From: an uncultured Collinsella sp. | Lineage (GTDB): Bacteria; Actinomycetota; Coriobacteriia; Coriobacteriales; Coriobacteriaceae | Direction: 5' to 3' | Assembly: GCA_902467875.1 (NCBI GenBank) | Contig: CABQWP010000079.1 | Coordinates: forward strand, 1-6,885 | Length of the DNA stretch: 6,885 nucleotides | Shown: in pieces, positions 5,697 to 6,885 of the stretch | Layout of the letters: each line of letters starts with the position of its first letter | How positions within the stretch are numbered: position 1 is the stretch's first letter | Made by a program: the position numbers and the translations under genes | Notes under the pieces: model-generated | What the model was told of the DNA's origin: nothing | Database searches by the model: none | The model's input: only the letters and a program-made list of their open reading frames with translations

Positions 5697-6680
5697 TTAC
5701 AATTGCGGACGCGGCTTTCGACGCAAAAAATCGAAATGCGTCTCGCTCAAGATAATCGACAGGAAGATGAGCGCGAAGCCGGCGAGCAGGCGCGAGGTGA
5801 GCGCCTCCCCCATCAGCAACACCGAGAACAGCACACCCGAAGGCGACTCCATCGAAAGGAGCAGCGAGCCCGTTGAGGCCGGGACATGCGCCAGGCCGAC
5901 GTTTTGGATGAGCAGAGCCACACACGTACAGCCCACCGATAGAAACGCCATCACACCGATAAAGCTCGGCGTCCACACGGACGCGGGCGCTTGGGTCTCG
6001 AATAGCAGCGACGTTGCCAAGCTCAAGACGCCATTGCCCACAAACATCCAAAACGTGATGACGTTGATGTCCATCTTGCGGCCATACTTGGCGGTCACCG
6101 CCATCTGGATGGCAAAGAAGACCGCACCGCCCAGTGTGATGACATCGCCGACATTGAACTCGACGCTATCGAGCGCCACCAGACCAATGCCCGTCAGGCA
6201 CAGCAACGCGGCGCCCAAGTTGTAACGGGTAAGATTTTCGCCGCTTAGGACGTAGCTCGCAAACGGCACGAGGATGCAATAGGTACCCGTCAAAAATGCA
6301 CTCTTGCCCGCCGTGGTCTGTGCCAGGCCAATCGTCTGCAAACCGTACGCGCCCCACATAAGTGCGCCCATACCAAGTCCGACGATAAGGTTGCGGGCAT
6401 TAAAGTGCGCGATGATGCGTTTGTGGAAGATGGCGAACATAACCAGCGAAGCCGGAAGAAAACGAATATAGAGCAGTTCGAACACCGGAATGGTGTCGAG
6501 CGCATCTTTCATGGTGGTAAAGGAATAGCCCCAGATGACCGCCACCGATAGCAGCAAGACCTTCCAGAAGAACGGGGAACGCGCGCCGGCGCCGCGAGAG
6601 GTGCCGCCGGCGCCCAGGTCCTCCCGTGCGACAGGGCTATCGGGCATGTTTTCGATTTCGTTGGCAGCGTATTGGGCCAT
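5697..6680 (-). CDS. EamA/DMT-superfamily transporter
   Basis: A 327-residue inner-membrane permease of the drug/metabolite transporter superfamily, built from two EamA repeats of five helices each. Predicted helices by eye: about 39-57, 67-85, 98-119, 126-145, 155-171, 178-198, 207-227, 240-258, 268-291 and 297-312. Typical features are the first-helix WGYSFTTMKDAL, the RFLPASLVMF segment of helix 2, and near the end SLLLSMESPSGVLFSVLLMGE followed by the last helix, as in many EamA proteins. A 38-residue polar N-terminal tail and a basic C-terminal tail (LRRKPRPQL) flank the core. Members export or import amino acids, nucleosides, sugars or drugs; the substrate cannot be told here. ATG 6680 has GAGG 7 bases upstream. 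It is bracketed by terminators on both sides, so it is likely a single-gene transcript. Confidence 0.93.
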   Translation of the reverse strand: MAQYAANEIENMPDSPVAREDLGAGGTSRGAGARSPFFWKVLLLSVAVIWGYSFTTMKDALDTIPVFELLYIRFLPASLVMFAIFHKRIIAHFNARNLIVGLGMGALMWGAYGLQTIGLAQTTAGKSAFLTGTYCILVPFASYVLSGENLTRYNLGAALLCLTGIGLVALDSVEFNVGDVITLGGAVFFAIQMAVTAKYGRKMDINVITFWMFVGNGVLSLATSLLFETQAPASVWTPSFIGVMAFLSVGCTCVALLIQNVGLAHVPASTGSLLLSMESPSGVLFSVLLMGEALTSRLLAGFALIFLSIILSETHFDFLRRKPRPQL

Positions 6681-6720
6681 GGAACATCCTCACACTCAAT
6701 CTGGGCGTGGTGTCCGCACG

Positions 6721-6749
6721 CGTATGGCTGCGTGCCGCCTCATGGTCAA
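6721..6749 (-). promoter_or_regulatory. Possible promoter of the DMT transporter gene
   Basis: TTGACC at 6749-6744 (5 of 6 matches to the -35 consensus) is followed after 17 bases by CATACG at 6726-6721 (3 of 6 matches to TATAAT). The predicted start near 6714 would give a leader of about 34 bases. The -35 box overlaps the end of the U-tract of the upstream terminator, a compact layout also seen ahead of hisS. The weak -10 keeps confidence low. Confidence 0.4.
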
Positions 6750-6786
6750 ATAAAAACGGGGCGCACCGGACCCCCGGCACGCCCCG
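6748..6786 (-). terminator. Intrinsic terminator of a gene beyond the right edge
   Basis: A 13-bp stem (6786-6774 with 6769-6757) with a four-base loop is followed by UUUUUAUUU on the minus strand. Two internal positions pair as G-U only on the minus strand. It marks the end of a minus-strand transcript entering from the right and isolates the DMT gene from it. Confidence 0.88.
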
Positions 6787-6885
6787 CTACTGTAGCAACA
6801 ACCGGCGTTGCATCGCAATCCAGCCCACTAAAGCGTTTTGTTCCGCCGTTCTACCGAACGGCGGACCGGCCGGGGCGTCGCTGGC
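6787..6885 (-). CDS. Possible C-terminal end of an unidentified gene, cut by right edge
   Basis: One minus-strand frame is open from the window edge for 32 codons and stops with TAG at 6789-6787, directly abutting the terminator stem. The peptide (ending VGWIAMQRRLLLQ) is not recognised. A second frame is open to a TAG at 6830-6828, and the third closes early within the hairpin at 6842-6865. The strong terminator shows that a minus-strand gene ends nearby, but which frame is real cannot be decided from 99 bases. Confidence 0.25.
   Translation of the reverse strand, partial: ASDAPAGPPFGRTAEQNALVGWIAMQRRLLLQ
6842..6865. repeat. 10-bp perfect inverted repeat near the right edge
   Basis: TCCGCCGTTC (6842-6851) and GAACGGCGGA (6856-6865) form a perfect 10-bp hairpin with a four-base loop. 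Neither strand has a U-tract after it, so it is not a standard terminator. It lies 56 bases ahead of the strong terminator at 6748-6786, either within the end of the upstream gene or in its 3' untranslated region. Confidence 0.5.

Noticed and set aside
6815..6885. tRNA-like stretch with GGTAGAACGGCGG near the right edge
   Set aside because: It resembles a D-arm, but no matching acceptor stem, anticodon arm or T-loop follows; the bases are better explained by the 10-bp hairpin.

Overview
The window is a stretch of high-GC bacterial chromosome in which every supportable gene lies on the minus strand, so transcription runs from the right edge to the left. The high GC, strong GGAGG-type ribosome binding sites, consensus TATAAT -10 boxes, and the character of the HisRS and PEP carboxylase suggest a gut actinobacterium of the Coriobacteriia (Collinsella-like). 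That placement is inference from sequence style; no phylogenetic marker search was possible.

Reading in the direction of transcription (high to low coordinates): (1) a possible C-terminal scrap of an unidentified gene at the right edge, closed by a strong intrinsic terminator (6748-6786); (2) a ten-helix EamA/DMT-family transporter (5697-6680) with its own probable promoter and terminator (5658-5684); (3) an M20D-type metallo-amidohydrolase (4286-5581) with inverted repeats in its leader; (4) a remnant consisting of the last two helices of a major facilitator transporter (4040-4285), beginning right at the amidohydrolase stop codon and in the same frame; (5) a very long 26-bp hairpin with a U-tract (3942-4003), read as the terminator of that unit; (6) hisS, histidyl-tRNA synthetase (2564-3877); (7) a 256-base spacer holding the hisS terminator hairpin, a duplicated element and the ppc promoter; (8) ppc, PEP carboxylase, cut by the left edge after 769 codons.

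The intrinsic terminators and separate promoters suggest mostly single-gene units rather than one operon. hisS supplies charged tRNA-His and ppc refills oxaloacetate from PEP and bicarbonate. The amidohydrolase probably hydrolyses an N-acyl amino acid or similar amide, and the neighbouring transporter remnant suggests it once worked with a carrier that has been largely deleted. The genes are ordinary families. The less ordinary content is the MFS deletion scar, the duplicated QCRKYF / GAAA-n3-TTTC element over the ppc promoter, the extended hairpin ahead of hisS, and a six-cysteine insertion in HisRS. I see no CRISPR array, IS element, tRNA or rRNA, and no clearly new multi-gene system.
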